DNA of 64,000 nt from Paguma larvata (Eukaryota; Chordata; Mammalia; Carnivora; Viverridae), in the NCBI GenBank assembly GCA_030068075.1, contig CM057830.1, positions 23,096,247 through 23,160,246 of the forward strand, written 5' to 3'. A program made the position numbers and the translations under genes. The notes under the pieces were generated by a model, which saw only the letters and a program-made list of their open reading frames with translations, was not told the DNA's origin and did not search any database. Of this stretch, positions 30,886 through 42,385 are shown in pieces. Positions within the stretch are counted from its first letter, which is position 1, and each line of letters begins with the position of its first letter.

Positions 30886-31149
30886 ATATGTGCTTAATAA
30901 GCAGACCAGTAAGAAACAGAGAAGAATTTCAATCTAGGTCTTCTGAGGACAGTGGTAGTCAGATTTGCATTACTTTACATGGTCTCCAGATATAAAATGA
31001 AATTAAAAATTAAAAAAAAATAAATCTCTGAATTTACAGAGGGCTGGATCCAAGGCTAAAGGTTTAAAAGCATGTATTTTTACTTGTATGTTTATTTAAT
31101 TATTTCCAAATCCATTAATTTATAGAAAGGTTCCTAATACCTTTTCATT

Positions 31150-31400
31150 TACTTTGGTTAAAGTTCAAATTTCATCCAAATAAAAGATCCTTCCAGATCT
31201 GATCTCTCTCTTTGTTTCCTGCCCTGCTCAGGATCCTCACTTAAACATTGCTATCATAATGTTTATTTGTCAAATTTCTGGTTTCTCTTTCCCTACTGGG
31301 TTGTAAACTCCGTGAGGTCGGGGGTGCTCTTATGCTACCTGGGCACATCATAAGTGTGCAGTGGGTATTTCAGAATGACTTAATAAAGACTAGAATGAAA
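31150..31400 (+). mobile_element. L2 3' region, sense
   Basis: Text 'ttccagatctgatctctctc', 'gggttgtaaactccgtgaggtcgggg' (in pieces) and 'gaatgacttaataaagactagaatgaa' fits the conserved L2 3' end. An adjacent MIR-like phrase occurs at about 31755-31850 ('tctcatagggttgttacgaag'). Confidence 0.55.
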
Positions 31401-34400
31401 GAATGAATCCCACATTTGAGGGTCTTCCATTGGCAAGTCGCGCCTTACTAGAAGTGTCCTGTGCTCAGTTGCATTGCCACTATCAAAATGCTCAGACTCT
31501 CCTCTGCAGGATCTCAGCCAATGGGAAGACAAATGGTTGACTTGCCGAATTTACCCAAAGACATGTGTATTAGGACATATGAGTTAGGGCACCAGTTCTC
31601 TGTAAGTATCTAAAAGGGAATTCTTGCATTCTTTATTATAGAGAGAAAACTGGAAATAAGCTGTTGATTGCTTTTGTTAACTTGGCAAGATGTTTATAAC
31701 ATATTAAGTGAAAATAGGATCTGCTTAAAGACGTTAAAAGTTGTTCTTGGTCTATGAAATAGAAGTAATAATCATTCTGCATATCTCATAGGGTTGTTAC
31801 GAAGTGGACTTACTTTTAAAAAACCCATAGACAAACCCTTGGTGCAGTCAGGTAGACTCATGATTTTTATTGTTGTGTTAACATCATGATTATATCTGGG
31901 TAGAGAAAATATGGGCAATCTTCTTTTGATTGTTTCTAAATTATGAAAACTTTATACAAGTGTGTTGTTTTTGTTGTCCGATAAAAATCTTCTAGAAAGG
32001 AAAACTACAGTACTTGATTCAAAGGAATCCCTAACTCTAAGGAAGTTTTTGGACTAGATCGTTTTGACTGGTTTTCTACTTCCTCGCTTTTCACAATTCC
32101 GAGGTTTGCTCTTGTCTACCTCCTTCCCTTTGTGCCTACCTGCCTGGAAGACTATTAACAAGCTTCTACCAACTCTCTTTCTGACAATGAAGCTAGTTAT
32201 CAGCTATCCTAATGATTTTCATTTTCATAAGGACCCTCTAGGAATAAACGTCCCAAGGAATCATATATTACCTGGAAGGTACCTTGAAACTTATCTAGTT
32301 TAATCCTTTCATTGTTCACCTGATGAAGCTGTATTTGCAAGAAGTAAAATCTATGTCCTTTTGATAAAATACTTGGATGGCTTGGACTAGAACTCTAACA
32401 TCTATCTTCTCAGTCTTTAATATTCAAAGAATAAATCTGAGCACAGTATTCTAAGAAGGGTGTTTGAAATCTCATCATAGAGACTCAACAGTTCGGTTCT
32501 GTTGTCTTTTTTTGAATTATACATTAACTTTGATGTTATTAATTTTTGTAAAATTTCAACTTTTTATGCTCAATAACTATTGAAAGCATGGACTTTTGTG
32601 CTTCTGAGTTTGTTGTGTGTTTTTTTTTTTTTTTTGAAGTGGACTTGAAAGTAATAGAAAATGTTGATTACTTTTTTCTTCAAAGCAGGTGGAGGGCATG
32701 TACAAACATGTGAATTGAAAGAAAAATCCAAGCGAATCTCTTATCTGAGTATTTACACTAATATTGTTTGGGTGAGATATTTCTGTACTTGTCAAGTATT
32801 AATTCATCCTTCTTTATTCTACCAACAGAGGTGTAACACGGGTTACAGTATGTTTTAGGGAAAATAGAATTCATTCACTTCTTTACTCTGCTGTCTTGGC
32901 TCATCAGAGTGACCTTTAATTCATTTTATCTTGTCTGGTCTCCTTTGCAGATAGTATGAAATCACTATATGGTGTCTATTCAGCTAAAGTCAATTAATCA
33001 CAGGGTGACTTTTAAAATCAAGATTAATAATAGGCTATTTCATAACCAGAATACTTGATTAAGATGGGCACATTTGTGGTTCCCCTCATGTCTAGAAATA
33101 ATTTGGCCAAGTTCCAGTATCTCAGACAACTTTTTCTCTCCTATAATTTTCCTAACATGCACTGCTCAGCTTAAATGGACTTTCCTAAGCTTACATCAGG
33201 GTTTCCCAGAAATACTTTTCCAAAATCACTCCTCTTGGCTCCTGGGTGCCTCTAGATAGCAGCATCTTTGTAAGCCATGTAGTGCTGGTACCTCCTCAGA
33301 AAAGCGGGGGGGGGGGGAGAAGTGAAAAAAGGAGAGCAAGTCTGTCTGAAAAGATAACAGCGTCTGTCACCAACATTGTGCACATCCTAGCCATGCCCTT
33401 GTGGTAGGAGAGAAAGTGTCCTCTTTTCTCTCTAGTCTTGTGCCAGATTTCCTCTTCCTGTCTGCCTGAATCCACTCATGTCCTTGGTGAGAGGATCCTG
33501 GTTTATTAGTAGACCTAAAGCATTTCATATTCATATTCTGCTTAACAGTTTAATGGTACACCTTAGCAGTTTAGCAAAATGGCAAATCTGTTTGTTTAAT
33601 AAGCCATATAATATGCTACATCATCTATTTGATTTTGCCGGGTAAACTAAGAGAACCATTCAGCACTGATGAACTTGAATTTTACAGGTCAGTGCAGCAC
33701 CCACATTAAGGAAATGCAGGACAGCTGTGTCCATGTATATTGGGGGCCGAATACATTTTGTATGATATTTCATTTGCCGTTATAAGAAAAAAAATGAAGC
33801 TTTGTACAGCTACTATAGAAATCAATTTTTGTTTAATTTTATTGCTGCCTTCCTATTCCCCAGGTATACCTCTTCCTAGCATGGCCACCCCTAGACACAG
33901 TTGCCTCTGAAGTAGCAGTATATCTCTGAGTGGATGACAATTTCCAAACTCCACTTGGAAAATGCAGTGCTAATCCTGACATAGCATAATTGAAGCACCA
34001 GGAGTTGTCACGGGGCCAAATATCGTGTACTCTCTACTCTCTTGAGATCTTAGCAGAATCCCTTCCTGGTACCCGTGCCTTATTGAAGAGGGTAGTTCAT
34101 TTGGTGTTAGTCGGAAGATGTCTGCCATCTCTCCATTCCTTCAATGACGTGACTTTCTTTTAACCTAGTGAAAACACAAGGTGGCTTCATTCTAGAACAG
34201 TAATATGGCTAATGATATGGAGACCAAGAATGATATGAAACTAATTTCCCTGCAAGGAAATTGTCGTCTCTCTAGCACTTTGGGGGCAATTTTTGTTCAT
34301 TTTCTAGGAATTAAAACCTATTTTGCCTTTCAAAAGGCACCACCCTCAGAGTTTTACTGAAGTGTCTAGCTTATACTGCTTTGATGAGGTGCAGTCCTCT

Positions 34401-34812
34401 GAATGACAAGTTTGTCTGGCAGTCCCTCTCTTCAGGAGGACACACCCTTGACTCGTTTAGTCATCTGAGGAGAACACCTCCTGGTACCATTGCCACTTAC
34501 TTCAGCGTCTTGTGAGAGAAGGGCCTTACCCTTGTAGATCTCTGAGGTCTTTTATTGGTCTCATTCCATGTGCTGCTTTGAGTTCTACATTCATGACCTA
34601 GTGAAAGGCTTTCGATTCCTGACTTGCCAGAATGCCCTGTTGGTGGTAAACCATACACAGATGGAAAAAAGGAAAAATGGACCTAACAGTTCTGGCTCAT
34701 ATAACCTGTCTTTCTCAGCTATTATCGAACCATCATAAGTGATGCCTTGATACCATATACCTCTGCAGCCACCACCAGATATGTCTCATCTCCTTCACAA
34801 CCAAATATCGGT
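31401..34812. other. Long mostly unassigned stretch (3.4 kb)
   Basis: Apart from a MIR-like fragment near 31755-31850 and an old unclassified repeat phrase near 32250-32340 ('gaaacttatctagtttaatcc'), I recognise no elements. There are homopolymers: T16 at 32622-32636 and G13 at 33306-33318. ORFs up to 79 codons (32064-32303) have no recognisable domain. Confidence 0.35.
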
Positions 34813-35305
34813 TTTCTGACAGATTTTTTAGGGTTGAAATATAATTAACATACCTTAAAATCCACCACTGTAAAGTCTACAATTCAGTGATTTTTAGTAT
34901 ATTCAAAAAGTTGTGCAAATATCACCCTTATTTCAGAATATTTTAGCATTCCCAAAAGAAATCTTAAACCCACCAGCAGTCATTTCCTATGTTTGTCTCC
35001 CCACCACCCCCTGGTAACCACTAATCTTTCTTTTCCCCATTAATTTGCCTCTTCTGTGCATTTCGTATTGGTGGAATCGTGCAATATTGTGGCTCTTTGT
35101 ATTGGACCTCTTCCACCTATCATGAGCTTTTTGTAGTTCATACCTGTCGTAGCAGGTGTTAAGACATCATTCCTTTTTATAGCTGAATAATATTCTGTTG
35201 TATAGTTAGACCATACCTCATTTATGCATTCATCAGTTGATGGGAATTGGCAGTGTTTCCATTTTGGGGCTCTTCTGAATAATCCTTCATAGCCAACCAT
35301 CTTGA
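34813..35305 (-). mobile_element. L1M-type 3'UTR, antisense
   Basis: Antisense L1 3'UTR: 'attaacataccttaaaatcc', 'gcaaatatcacccttattt', 'ccaccccctggtaaccact', 'ttataGctgaataatattc', 'catttatgcattcatcagttgatggg' and the terminal segment. The minus-strand 86-codon ORF (35040-35300) retains L1-like words (NTTEYYSAIKRNDV). It is a remnant of the ORF2 C-terminus and not a gene. Confidence 0.85.
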
Positions 35306-35539
35306 CAGAGTTGTCTTCTTGCTATGAAAGGCTCTCTCTGGTGTCATTAGACACATATTACCTATATGAACTTGGAGAAGTAACAGCCCTCATATGCCTA
35401 TAACTTCATCAGTCAGATGAGTTCTCCCTACAGTTCTTGATTGACTACATGAGTTTAAAAACAGTAGAGTTCCTAGAATTATGCCTTACACAAAACGAGA
35501 ACTTTAAATGCTCACTATTTTCCCTCTGTCCCATCTCCC

Positions 35540-35686
35540 ATTTCTAATACTTTAATTCCTAAGTAGTTCTCAAATTCCTCAACTCTTTTTCATTTATACC
35601 ACCCTGGATAAACTCCTGTCATGACTTGCTTAGACTCCTTGGTATCCTCCAAACTGCCTACCATGCTTTGGTGGAAATCATCTTTC
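35540..35686 (+). mobile_element. L2 fragment 1 of a broken L2 (sense)
   Basis: Text around 'tccttggtatcctccaaactgcc' corresponds to the L2 landmark 'tgcaatagcctcctaactgg'. The L2 is interrupted by a SINE at 35687, resumes at 35935, and is further split by a CA array, an MLT1 LTR and an L1 end. It resumes finally at 36690. Confidence 0.5.
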
Positions 35687-35918
35687 CTTTTTTTTTTTTT
35701 TTTTTACTTAAAAATTTCTTTAATGTTTACTCATTTTTAACAGACAGAGAGAGACAGCATAAGTGGGGTAGGGGCAGAGAGAGAGGGAGACAGAACCTGA
35801 AGCAGGCTCCAGCCTCTGAGCCATCAGCACAGGCTCAATGTGGGGCTCACACCCAGACTGTGAGATCATGACCTGAGTCGAAGTTGGACGCTTAACTGAC
35901 TGAGCCACCCAGGCGCCC
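35687..35918 (-). mobile_element. SINEC_Fc, antisense, with TSDs
   Basis: Starts with a T18 tail and ends GCCACCCAGGCGCCC. TSDs TGGAAATCATCTTTC (35672-35686) and TGGAAACCATCTTTTC (35919-35934). Two short ORFs of opposite strand are SINE translations. Confidence 0.96.
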
Positions 35919-35934
35919 TGGAAACCATCTTTTC

Positions 35935-35975
35935 AAAACACAGATCTGACCATATTAAAAACTCTCCAAGAGATG
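35935..35975 (+). mobile_element. L2 fragment 2
   Basis: CACAGATCTGACCATATT and AAAACTCTCCA match the L2 stretch normally found just after the first fragment's region ('cagatctgatcatgtcac... aaaaccctcc'). Confidence 0.5.
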
Positions 35976-35977
35976 GG

Positions 35978-35981
<4 letters not shown>

Positions 35982-36030
<49 letters not shown>
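35982..36030. repeat. (CA)n microsatellite, about 24 units
   Basis: Pure CA array inside the broken L2. The Val/Cys-repeat ORF on the minus strand is its translation. Confidence 0.97.
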
Positions 36031-36034
<4 letters not shown>

Positions 36035-36086
36035 ACACCTTCCCCCTGTTTTAGATATAGAAGCCACAATCTACGGGTGGGCCTGA

Positions 36087-36513
36087 TGTATTAGTTTTCT
36101 AGAGCTGCTGTAACAAAGTACCATACACTGGGTGGCTTAAACAACAAAAATTTATTTACTCAAAGTTCTGGAGGCCAGAAGTCTAAGATCAAGGTGTTAG
36201 TATGATCGATTTTTTCTGAGGGCCACAAGAGAAGGGTCTGTTACAGGCCTCTCTCCTTGGCTTGCAGAGGGCCAATTTCTTGCTTTATCTCTGCACATTG
36301 TCTTTTTTCTGTGTATATCTCTGTGTCCATATTTCCTCTTTTGATAAGGATACCAGTCTGTTGAATTAGGGGCCCACCCTACTCTAATGTGACTTCATTT
36401 TAACTAGTCACATCTGCAATGATCTTATTTCCAAATAAGGCCATATCTGGAAGTATTAAGGGTTAGAACTTCAACATATTAATGGAAGAGTGCACAGTTC
36501 AACCCCTAATACC
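36087..36513 (-). mobile_element. MLT1 (MaLR) LTR, antisense, near full length
   Basis: From TGTATTAGTTTTCTAGAGCTG through 'ctgggtggcttaaacaac', 'aagttctggaggccagaag', 'aaggtgttagtatg', 'ggcccaccctactctaatg' and 'caaataaggccatatctgg' to 'aacccctaatac'. This is a solitary LTR with no viral genes, inserted in the L2. Confidence 0.88.
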
Positions 36514-36565
36514 TGGTCAGTCTGCTGCCTACCCCTCCAGCTACATATATACTCCATACTTCCTC
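36514..36565 (+). mobile_element. L2 fragment 3
   Basis: 'tctgctgcctacccctccagc' matches the L2 'ctgcctacctctccagc' landmark and keeps the collinear order. Confidence 0.5.
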
Positions 36566-36682
36566 AGCCTTTTTTTTTTTAACTTTTTGTTTAAATTCTA
36601 GTTAGTTAATATAAGGCACAAGATCAAAACACTTGTCCTCTTTAGTACCCATCACCCATCTAGCCCATCCCCCTGGCCTCTT
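36566..36682 (-). mobile_element. Carnivore L1 3' end, antisense, 5'-truncated
   Basis: T-run then AATTCTAGTTAGTTAATAT, 'gtacccatcacccatctagcccatcc'. It resembles the ends at 4439 and 19048 but has a small internal difference ('aaggcacaagatcaaaac'). Confidence 0.75.
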
Positions 36683-36689
36683 TTAAATG

Positions 36690-37055
36690 GGCCACAATAT
36701 TTTCACTTTTCTAGAACCCTTTCTGGAAGGTATTTCCTTGACCTGAAACTCTGCTCATTCCATCTTCCCCACCCCCAAGCCATTTTGTCAGGCTTATTTC
36801 TGTTCATCATTCAGATTTCAAGTCAAGTCCACTTTCTTAGTGAAGAATTCTCTTATCCCCTAGGCTAGGTCAGCTGGATTATGAATCTATCAAAGAATGT
36901 GACCCATAAAGCATTTATCTTGGTTTGTAATTATCCATTCATTGCATGTCTTTTTTTTCCCCCAGTAATGCCTATTTCTCTCTGAAAGGTTTGTCTTACC
37001 CTTGTAGTGCAGATCCTTTTCAGCAAATAATAGGAACCAAATCAATATTTCTTAA
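36690..37055 (+). mobile_element. L2 fragment 4 (3' region)
   Basis: 'aaccctttctggaaggtatttcc', 'catcattcagatttcaagtcaagtcca', 'tagtgaagaattctcttatcccc' and 'gcatttatcttggtttgtaatta' follow the L2 3' end order. Confidence 0.65.
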
Positions 37056-37399
37056 ATCCAGACATGACTAAAGTATTATTTTGACAAATCAGAAACCTTA
37101 CAATTCATTATGCAGTTACTTTTTTTCCCTGATTTTTTACTAATGCATTGCCTCTGACAACATTGCATGTACCTTGAAATCCTTTCACTTGACTGCATCC
37201 TTTGCTGGAGGGAAGACTTGAGAAAGAACAAATTTTTCATCAGGTGATCTATTCCCAACATAGAGAAGTCAACTGAAAGGTTCTTCCTTGTTAGATATTC
37301 ATAATGTGGACTGATGATTATGTTAAAGGTGATCTCCAAGAGTTATAAGCCCATTTTTTTTTATCCTTTGGAATCTTGAACACATGGTTAATGGCTAAT

Positions 37400-37478
37400 A
37401 TGTGTGTGTATACGTATGTGTGTGTGTGCGTGTATGTATAGATGTGTGTGTATGTTGTGTGTGTGTGTGCGTGTGTAT
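37400..37478. repeat. Compound (TG)n/(TATG)n microsatellite
   Basis: TG-rich array interrupted by ATACG, CGTGTATGTATAGA and TTG units. ORFs on either strand here are translations of the array. Confidence 0.93.
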
Positions 37479-37825
37479 AATTCGACTTTCTCAGAGACAT
37501 ATACAAATCAGTCTTCTAAACCGCAGTTGAATATGAAATTTCTAACTAGATCCAGAACACAGTGGTTGGAATTCCAGTTCCTATACTTTCACACCACTCT
37601 AGCTTTGCAACTTGGAGTCAATTGCCTAATGAACTAATAGTATTTACTTTGTAGAGTTGTAGCAAAGATTAAATGGATTCATACTTGTGTCCTTCTTGTG
37701 GTAAGCACCAGCTAAGTGTTAGCTAGTAGAAGTAGAAAGAGGAGGAGGGGGGAGATTTGCAGGAGGAGGAGCAGTGATACCTCACCAGCCAGAACGACGT
37801 GCTTTACCTTGTACGTGCTTCACGA
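37479..37825. other. Unassigned, with a MIR-like phrase near 37640-37720
   Basis: The phrase 'tttgtagagttgtagcaaagattaaatgg' resembles a sense MIR. Otherwise unassigned. Confidence 0.4.
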
Positions 37826-37900
37826 GGAACAAGTTTCCTTTGTCACCTTAGCACCCTCAAGACTTAGCACAGGGTAGATGCTCAGTAAAGAGTTGCTTCT
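37826..37900 (+). mobile_element. L2 3' end fragment, sense
   Basis: 'ttagcacagggtagatgctcagtaaagag' is the typical L2 3' terminus. Confidence 0.55.
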
Positions 37901-39489
37901 GTTGTTTTCTGTGTAGTTGTTTATGCTTATTCTACCAGTTGCTTTTCATACTGCACTGCAGGTCTGGAAAACATTACACTTTAAATTTAAATTGGGTGTT
38001 GATTTGTCACCAAGATAAATCCTCTGAACATATGCCTACTTGAGACAAGTATGCAAGATGTTCATTAGTGCTCCAGTACAATTGATATATATTTTATAAC
38101 TTGAGGTACTCCTGCTTTTTAGCATCTATGTGTGAATTAGCATATAAAGATATGAGTAATTGTTCTAATGAAAATTTCACCTCTGCACCAGTCTACTCTC
38201 ACTTCATTGTGAAGGCAATTAGGTCTGCCATAGCCTTTTCCCTGTGAGCCTGCAGATAAGGCATGGAAAAATGGTTTCTTTTACTATAATCCTTCTGCTT
38301 AAGTATGATAGGAAAGCACCAATGAATTTAATATCATTAATGTTCTCTCTGAACTGGAACTCTCTAAATCATAAAATATCACAATGTATTTTTTATTAAA
38401 ATGTTGACATTATTTCAAAATGTGTATTTTAGAGCAAGTTTTATATGAGTTCCTACAACATATGGATTCTTCATTTGGTCTTTCAATTAACGTGATGATA
38501 AAGACAAAATGTTTATTTCTGCTATGGATGCGTTATGTCCCTACCACTAGCTCTGTTTCTTATAATAATTTATCACATTTTCTGAAGTGCTGTTTTACAT
38601 AAATAGCTTCTTTTGAGTTTTTCCTGCAGTATATATCTGATGATGGACACGTACATATTATAGATTTTTCTTTTGGAAAGTTACCGTGGCTGGATTTTTG
38701 TTTCATTGCAATAAAAGAGAATTAAAGGAATTAAATAAGCTTATTTTAGAGTTGCTATAACTACATATCAAAGCACTTTAGGACTCATAAGGGCATCTGT
38801 GTCCTGCATAATGTAGCAACCAAGATAGAGTAAAACATAAAAGCAGATACTAAGGTCATTACCTGATATGGATGGATTAGCTATCACCTGACTGAAGGTC
38901 AGTGATCTAACAAGATTTCTCAAGGCACTCACAAGTTCTGTGAATCCACAGCCATTTGGCTTTTGAACGTAACAGGAGACAAAACCATGAAGTTGAAAAT
39001 CACATGATGGAAATGTTAGCTCATGATAAAGTCAAAAATGATACGGGGTCCAAAATTTCAAATGGTTGTGTTGATAGCTAAGAACACTTCGTGAATAGCA
39101 TCATTCCATTTTTGTAAGGTAACCATATGCAATTTCTCTGTGTATTTCTATCGTAAACAAATGCTTCTGTTACCACACTTTCTATGTTATGTTATTGTTG
39201 TGTGTTTACATGAGTTTGTTGTAGGTCAGTCTTGTTCGTGTGTTCTCTGTAGGACCTAGAAGAGTATCTTGTATCGAATGGATCAATGCTGATTAGATTA
39301 ATGAACTAATAAATTAGAAGTATCATACCACATTAGTAATAAATGACAAGCCCAGAAAGATCATCTTGTTCAAAGCATTTGATGCTTCACATTAACTGGG
39401 AGGGCGAGGGGGCCACATCCCTAAACTTAACACTATACCTGCCACATAGCAGGCATTCATACCCATTTGTTGAAGAAACCAGCTAATAA
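37901..39489. other. Repeat-poor stretch
   Basis: About 1.6 kb in which I recognise no transposon. This is one of the longer unexplained blocks and a candidate place for conserved non-coding sequence. Confidence 0.3.
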
Positions 39490-39560
39490 ATACAGTAATA
39501 GCTTTCATTTTGGCAGCACCTACTATGTGCTGCATATTTTTCTAGATACTTTAAATATAT
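39490..39560 (-). mobile_element. MIR/L2-like fragment, antisense
   Basis: 'cagcacctactatgtgctgc', 'gatactttaaatatattgactcattt' match the antisense 3' half of MIR. Confidence 0.5.
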
Positions 39561-39609
39561 TGACTCATTTCCTTTTTACCCATGCTTGCCTCATACATAG
39601 CGTGGACTC

Positions 39610-39775
39610 TCTACATGGTATAGCTCAGTTACACTTTCACTGAATCTATGTCTTCATTGGTAAAATGGCAAAAATAGGACCGACCTCCTAGGATGTTTTG
39701 TGGGGAGTAAATGAGGTAATGCTTGAAGCATGCTTGGCCTACTTTCAGGCATAGTGGAAATGCTCGAGATATTTT
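39610..39775 (+). mobile_element. MIR, sense
   Basis: 'gtcttcattggtaaaatggcaaaaatagg', 'ctaggatgttttgtggggag' and 'aaatgaggtaatgcttgaagcatgcttgg' follow the MIR core (landmark words only). Together with the preceding antisense piece it gives two MIR-like fragments in opposite orientations. Confidence 0.65.
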
Positions 39776-40089
39776 GGCCATTATGACTGTTATTGCTACC
39801 ATTACCATCTCTTCCAAAGTGGGCATAAGTCAGGTTGTAAAATTCAGAGGGCCAGAGTAGAGACAGCTAATGCTGTTGTTTATATGATCAGCTGTGCGAT
39901 ATATTTACATTTCTGCCCCTCATCTCTACATCTTCATAAACGCACTCCATCTTGCATGTATTCCTATGTCACTTGGCACTTGCCTAGCGCTTGCTATGTG
40001 GAGACACTGCTGATCTCACTACAGTGAAAACTAACAAAAACGAGTAGAGCTAATACTTCAGTAATCACTCTCTCTACCTAAGACAGTGT
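39776..40089. other. Unassigned sequence
   Basis: No element recognised. Confidence 0.3.
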
Positions 40090-40245
40090 CCTGTGCCCAT
40101 ACTCTTCACTCGCTTTCTGCCCTTTCCTAAATTATTTTGCTTCATTCTACCTGTCATTTTATATATTTAAATCATTAATCTCTTTATTCCCTGCTTCATC
40201 ACCCACCTCTCATACACTATGAAATCCGAGGGCAGATTTTTTTCC
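40090..40245 (+). mobile_element. L2 3' region, sense, degraded
   Basis: 'ttcgctttctgccctttcc'-like text, 'attattttgcttcattctacc' and 'acactatgaaatccgagggcag' are consistent with L2. Weak call. Confidence 0.45.
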
Positions 40246-40274
40246 CACTCACTTAAAGTAAACAAACAAAAGAA

Positions 40275-40600
40275 TATTCAGCATCATAAATGTTGCACAG
40301 TGTTTAAGGGAGTACATTTTCATAACCATCTCAGAGGATAATTTGGCACTACCTGTGACAATTTAAAATGCATATAACCTTTGAGTGAATTATTCCACAT
40401 CTAAATTCCTAAGAAAACAAAGTACACCAAGGATGGATGGAAGAGAGGAAACAAAACATAGCCATTTCAGCATTGTTTTCAGCAGGTAAAATTTACACTA
40501 CAGAATATTATGCATCACTATTTAAAGGAAGAGCAGATCTCTGTGTACTGTTATAAAAAGATCCCTATGATGTATTTTTTGCTTAGAAAAGTCAGCTACA
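40275..40600 (+). mobile_element. Old L1M 3'UTR, sense
   Basis: 'aggataatttggcactacctg', 'aaatgcatataacctttgagtg', 'attccacatctaaattcct', 'cagcattgttttcagcagg', 'gcagatctctgtgtactg' and 'aaagatccctatgatgtat' match an old L1 3'UTR in order. Confidence 0.7.
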
Positions 40601-41639
40601 GAAATTACATGTATAGAATAATTTCCCCCCATAAGCTCATCTTTTGCTTCTTTCCCCTCTGAACACTTCTGTTTCATGTCTAGTTTTAGGCACTCATAGT
40701 TTCCCGCTATTGTTCGTTCTTTTCAACTCTCTACACTTAAGATGGCCCTATTTCTCTTTAAGTTCTTAAAGTAGTTTTCATATTTGTTCTGTAGCTTCTG
40801 TCTGACTTAACCCTGGCCTCCCCCTTGTTTGGCGATAAGCCAACCATTTCACAGAAACCAATCTTTCTCTGGTTTCCAACTCTCCCTGGATCACTAACAA
40901 ATGTTCAGGAACCTCTTCTTGTCCAAATTTAGTTGCTTCATTTCTGCCCCATTTTTTCTGGCCTTGAAATAACATTTAGTAATGTTGGTCCCAATATATA
41001 CTTTTGGGGAGGTAACAAACTAGTCAGTTCACTATGTAGTCAATCAAAGCATCACTGTCTGTATGTAGTTATGCCTTTGTATGGAGATAGATATAAATAT
41101 GCCACAGATAGAATCTGGGCAGGCAAAATCATTTATAGTTGAAGGAATGTGTCATTCTGGCCTGGTATACTAGTCTTCTTTTAATATGTTTCTATGCCTG
41201 TTCTAATTAAAAGGAGTAAAATTGTTTGAAAATAATAATAAGTTGTTCTCATTATATCACTTAATATAATATTTGTGTTGGCACTTTTGCTTTGTTGGTT
41301 ATATTTTCAACCATAGTAATGCATGTATTTAAATTTTCAACCTTTTCAGAACTGCTGATTCTTTGTGGGAGAGGTCTGAAATGTATGTAATAAAGGTAAC
41401 CTGTATTTTATGTATAATAGGAAACACAAAGGAATAAACTTTTAAAATAAGTTGAAAACTCATTTTGATGCAATCCCTATTAACAGTTTTCTGTATATTC
41501 TCCTCCTTCGTTCTTCTTTCCTCTAATAGAATCTTACTATTTTACTACTTGATTTTTTTTAAACAGTACATAATAGCTAATGTTATTAACATGATAGTTG
41601 GCTATTAAATATGTTTTCATAGTTTTTCATGACTGAATG
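40601..41639. other. Unassigned sequence
   Basis: No gene or transposon recognised. ORFs of 65-69 codons have no features. Confidence 0.3.
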
Positions 41640-41660
41640 AAAATACCATTTTCTCATGGA

Positions 41661-42114
41661 AACACCCCAAGTGTCCATCGACTGATGAATGGGTAAAGAA
41701 AGTATTGTACATATATACAATGGAATATTACCCATCGATAAAAAAGGAATGAAATCTTGCTATTTGCAAGGACATGGATGGAACTACAGAACATTATGCT
41801 AGGCATGCAAGTCACTCAGAGAAAGACAAATACGATATGATTTCACTCATATGCGGAATTTAAGAAACAAAACAAATGAGAAAAGGGAAAAAAGAGAGGC
41901 AAACCAAGAGACAGACTCTTAACTATAGAGAACAAACTGATGGTTACCAGAGGGGAGGTGGGTTAAATGGGTGATGGGCATTTAGGAGTGTACTTGTGAT
42001 AAGCACCAGGTGATGTATGGAAGTGTTGAATCCCTATATTGTACCCCTGAAACAGTATTACACTGTATGTTAACTGGAATTTAAATAAAAACAGTAAAAA
42101 GAAAACACACAAGA
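41661..42114 (+). mobile_element. Carnivore L1 3' end, sense, 5'-truncated
   Basis: 'caagtgtccatcgactgatg', 'acaatggaatattacccatc', 'gaaatcttgctatttgcaagg', 'gatttcactcatatgcgg', 'aaccaagagacagactcttaa', 'gatggttaccagaggggagg' and 'tattgtacccctgaaacag', ending AATTTAAATAAAAACAG plus an A-rich tail. The left TSD lies at 41640-41660. The right TSD is not found at this tail but 270 bases further on, after a second L1 segment. Confidence 0.9.
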
Positions 42115-42364
42115 AAAAAAATGAAATAAAATCACTGTATCTAAGAGATATCTGCAACTTCATATTCATAGCACCACTCTTTGTAATAGCCAAGACATGA
42201 AAACAACCTAAGTGTCCATCAGTGGATGAATGGATAAAGAATATATTATATATTCTTTGTATTTATATACAACCATAGAAAATAATGAAATCTTACTATT
42301 TGCAACAACATGGGTGAAACCTGAGGACACCATGCTAAGTGAAGTAAATCAGACAAAGACAAAA
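42115..42364 (+). mobile_element. Second L1 segment sharing the TSD (possible 3' transduction)
   Basis: A different and older L1 3' piece ('agagatatctgcaacttcat', 'atagccaagacatgaaaac', 'gtgtccatcagtggatgaatgg', 'gcaacaacatgggtgaaac', 'gctaagtgaagtaaatcagac') that stops mid-3'UTR in an A8 run. Directly after it, 42365-42385 repeats 41640-41660 with 18 of 21 positions matching (shared core CCATTTTCT). Confidence 0.8.
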
Positions 42365-42385
42365 AAAATGCCATTTTCTTTTGGA

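Noticed and set aside
35866..36069. Cys/Val repeat ORF
   Set aside because: Translation of the (CA)n microsatellite.
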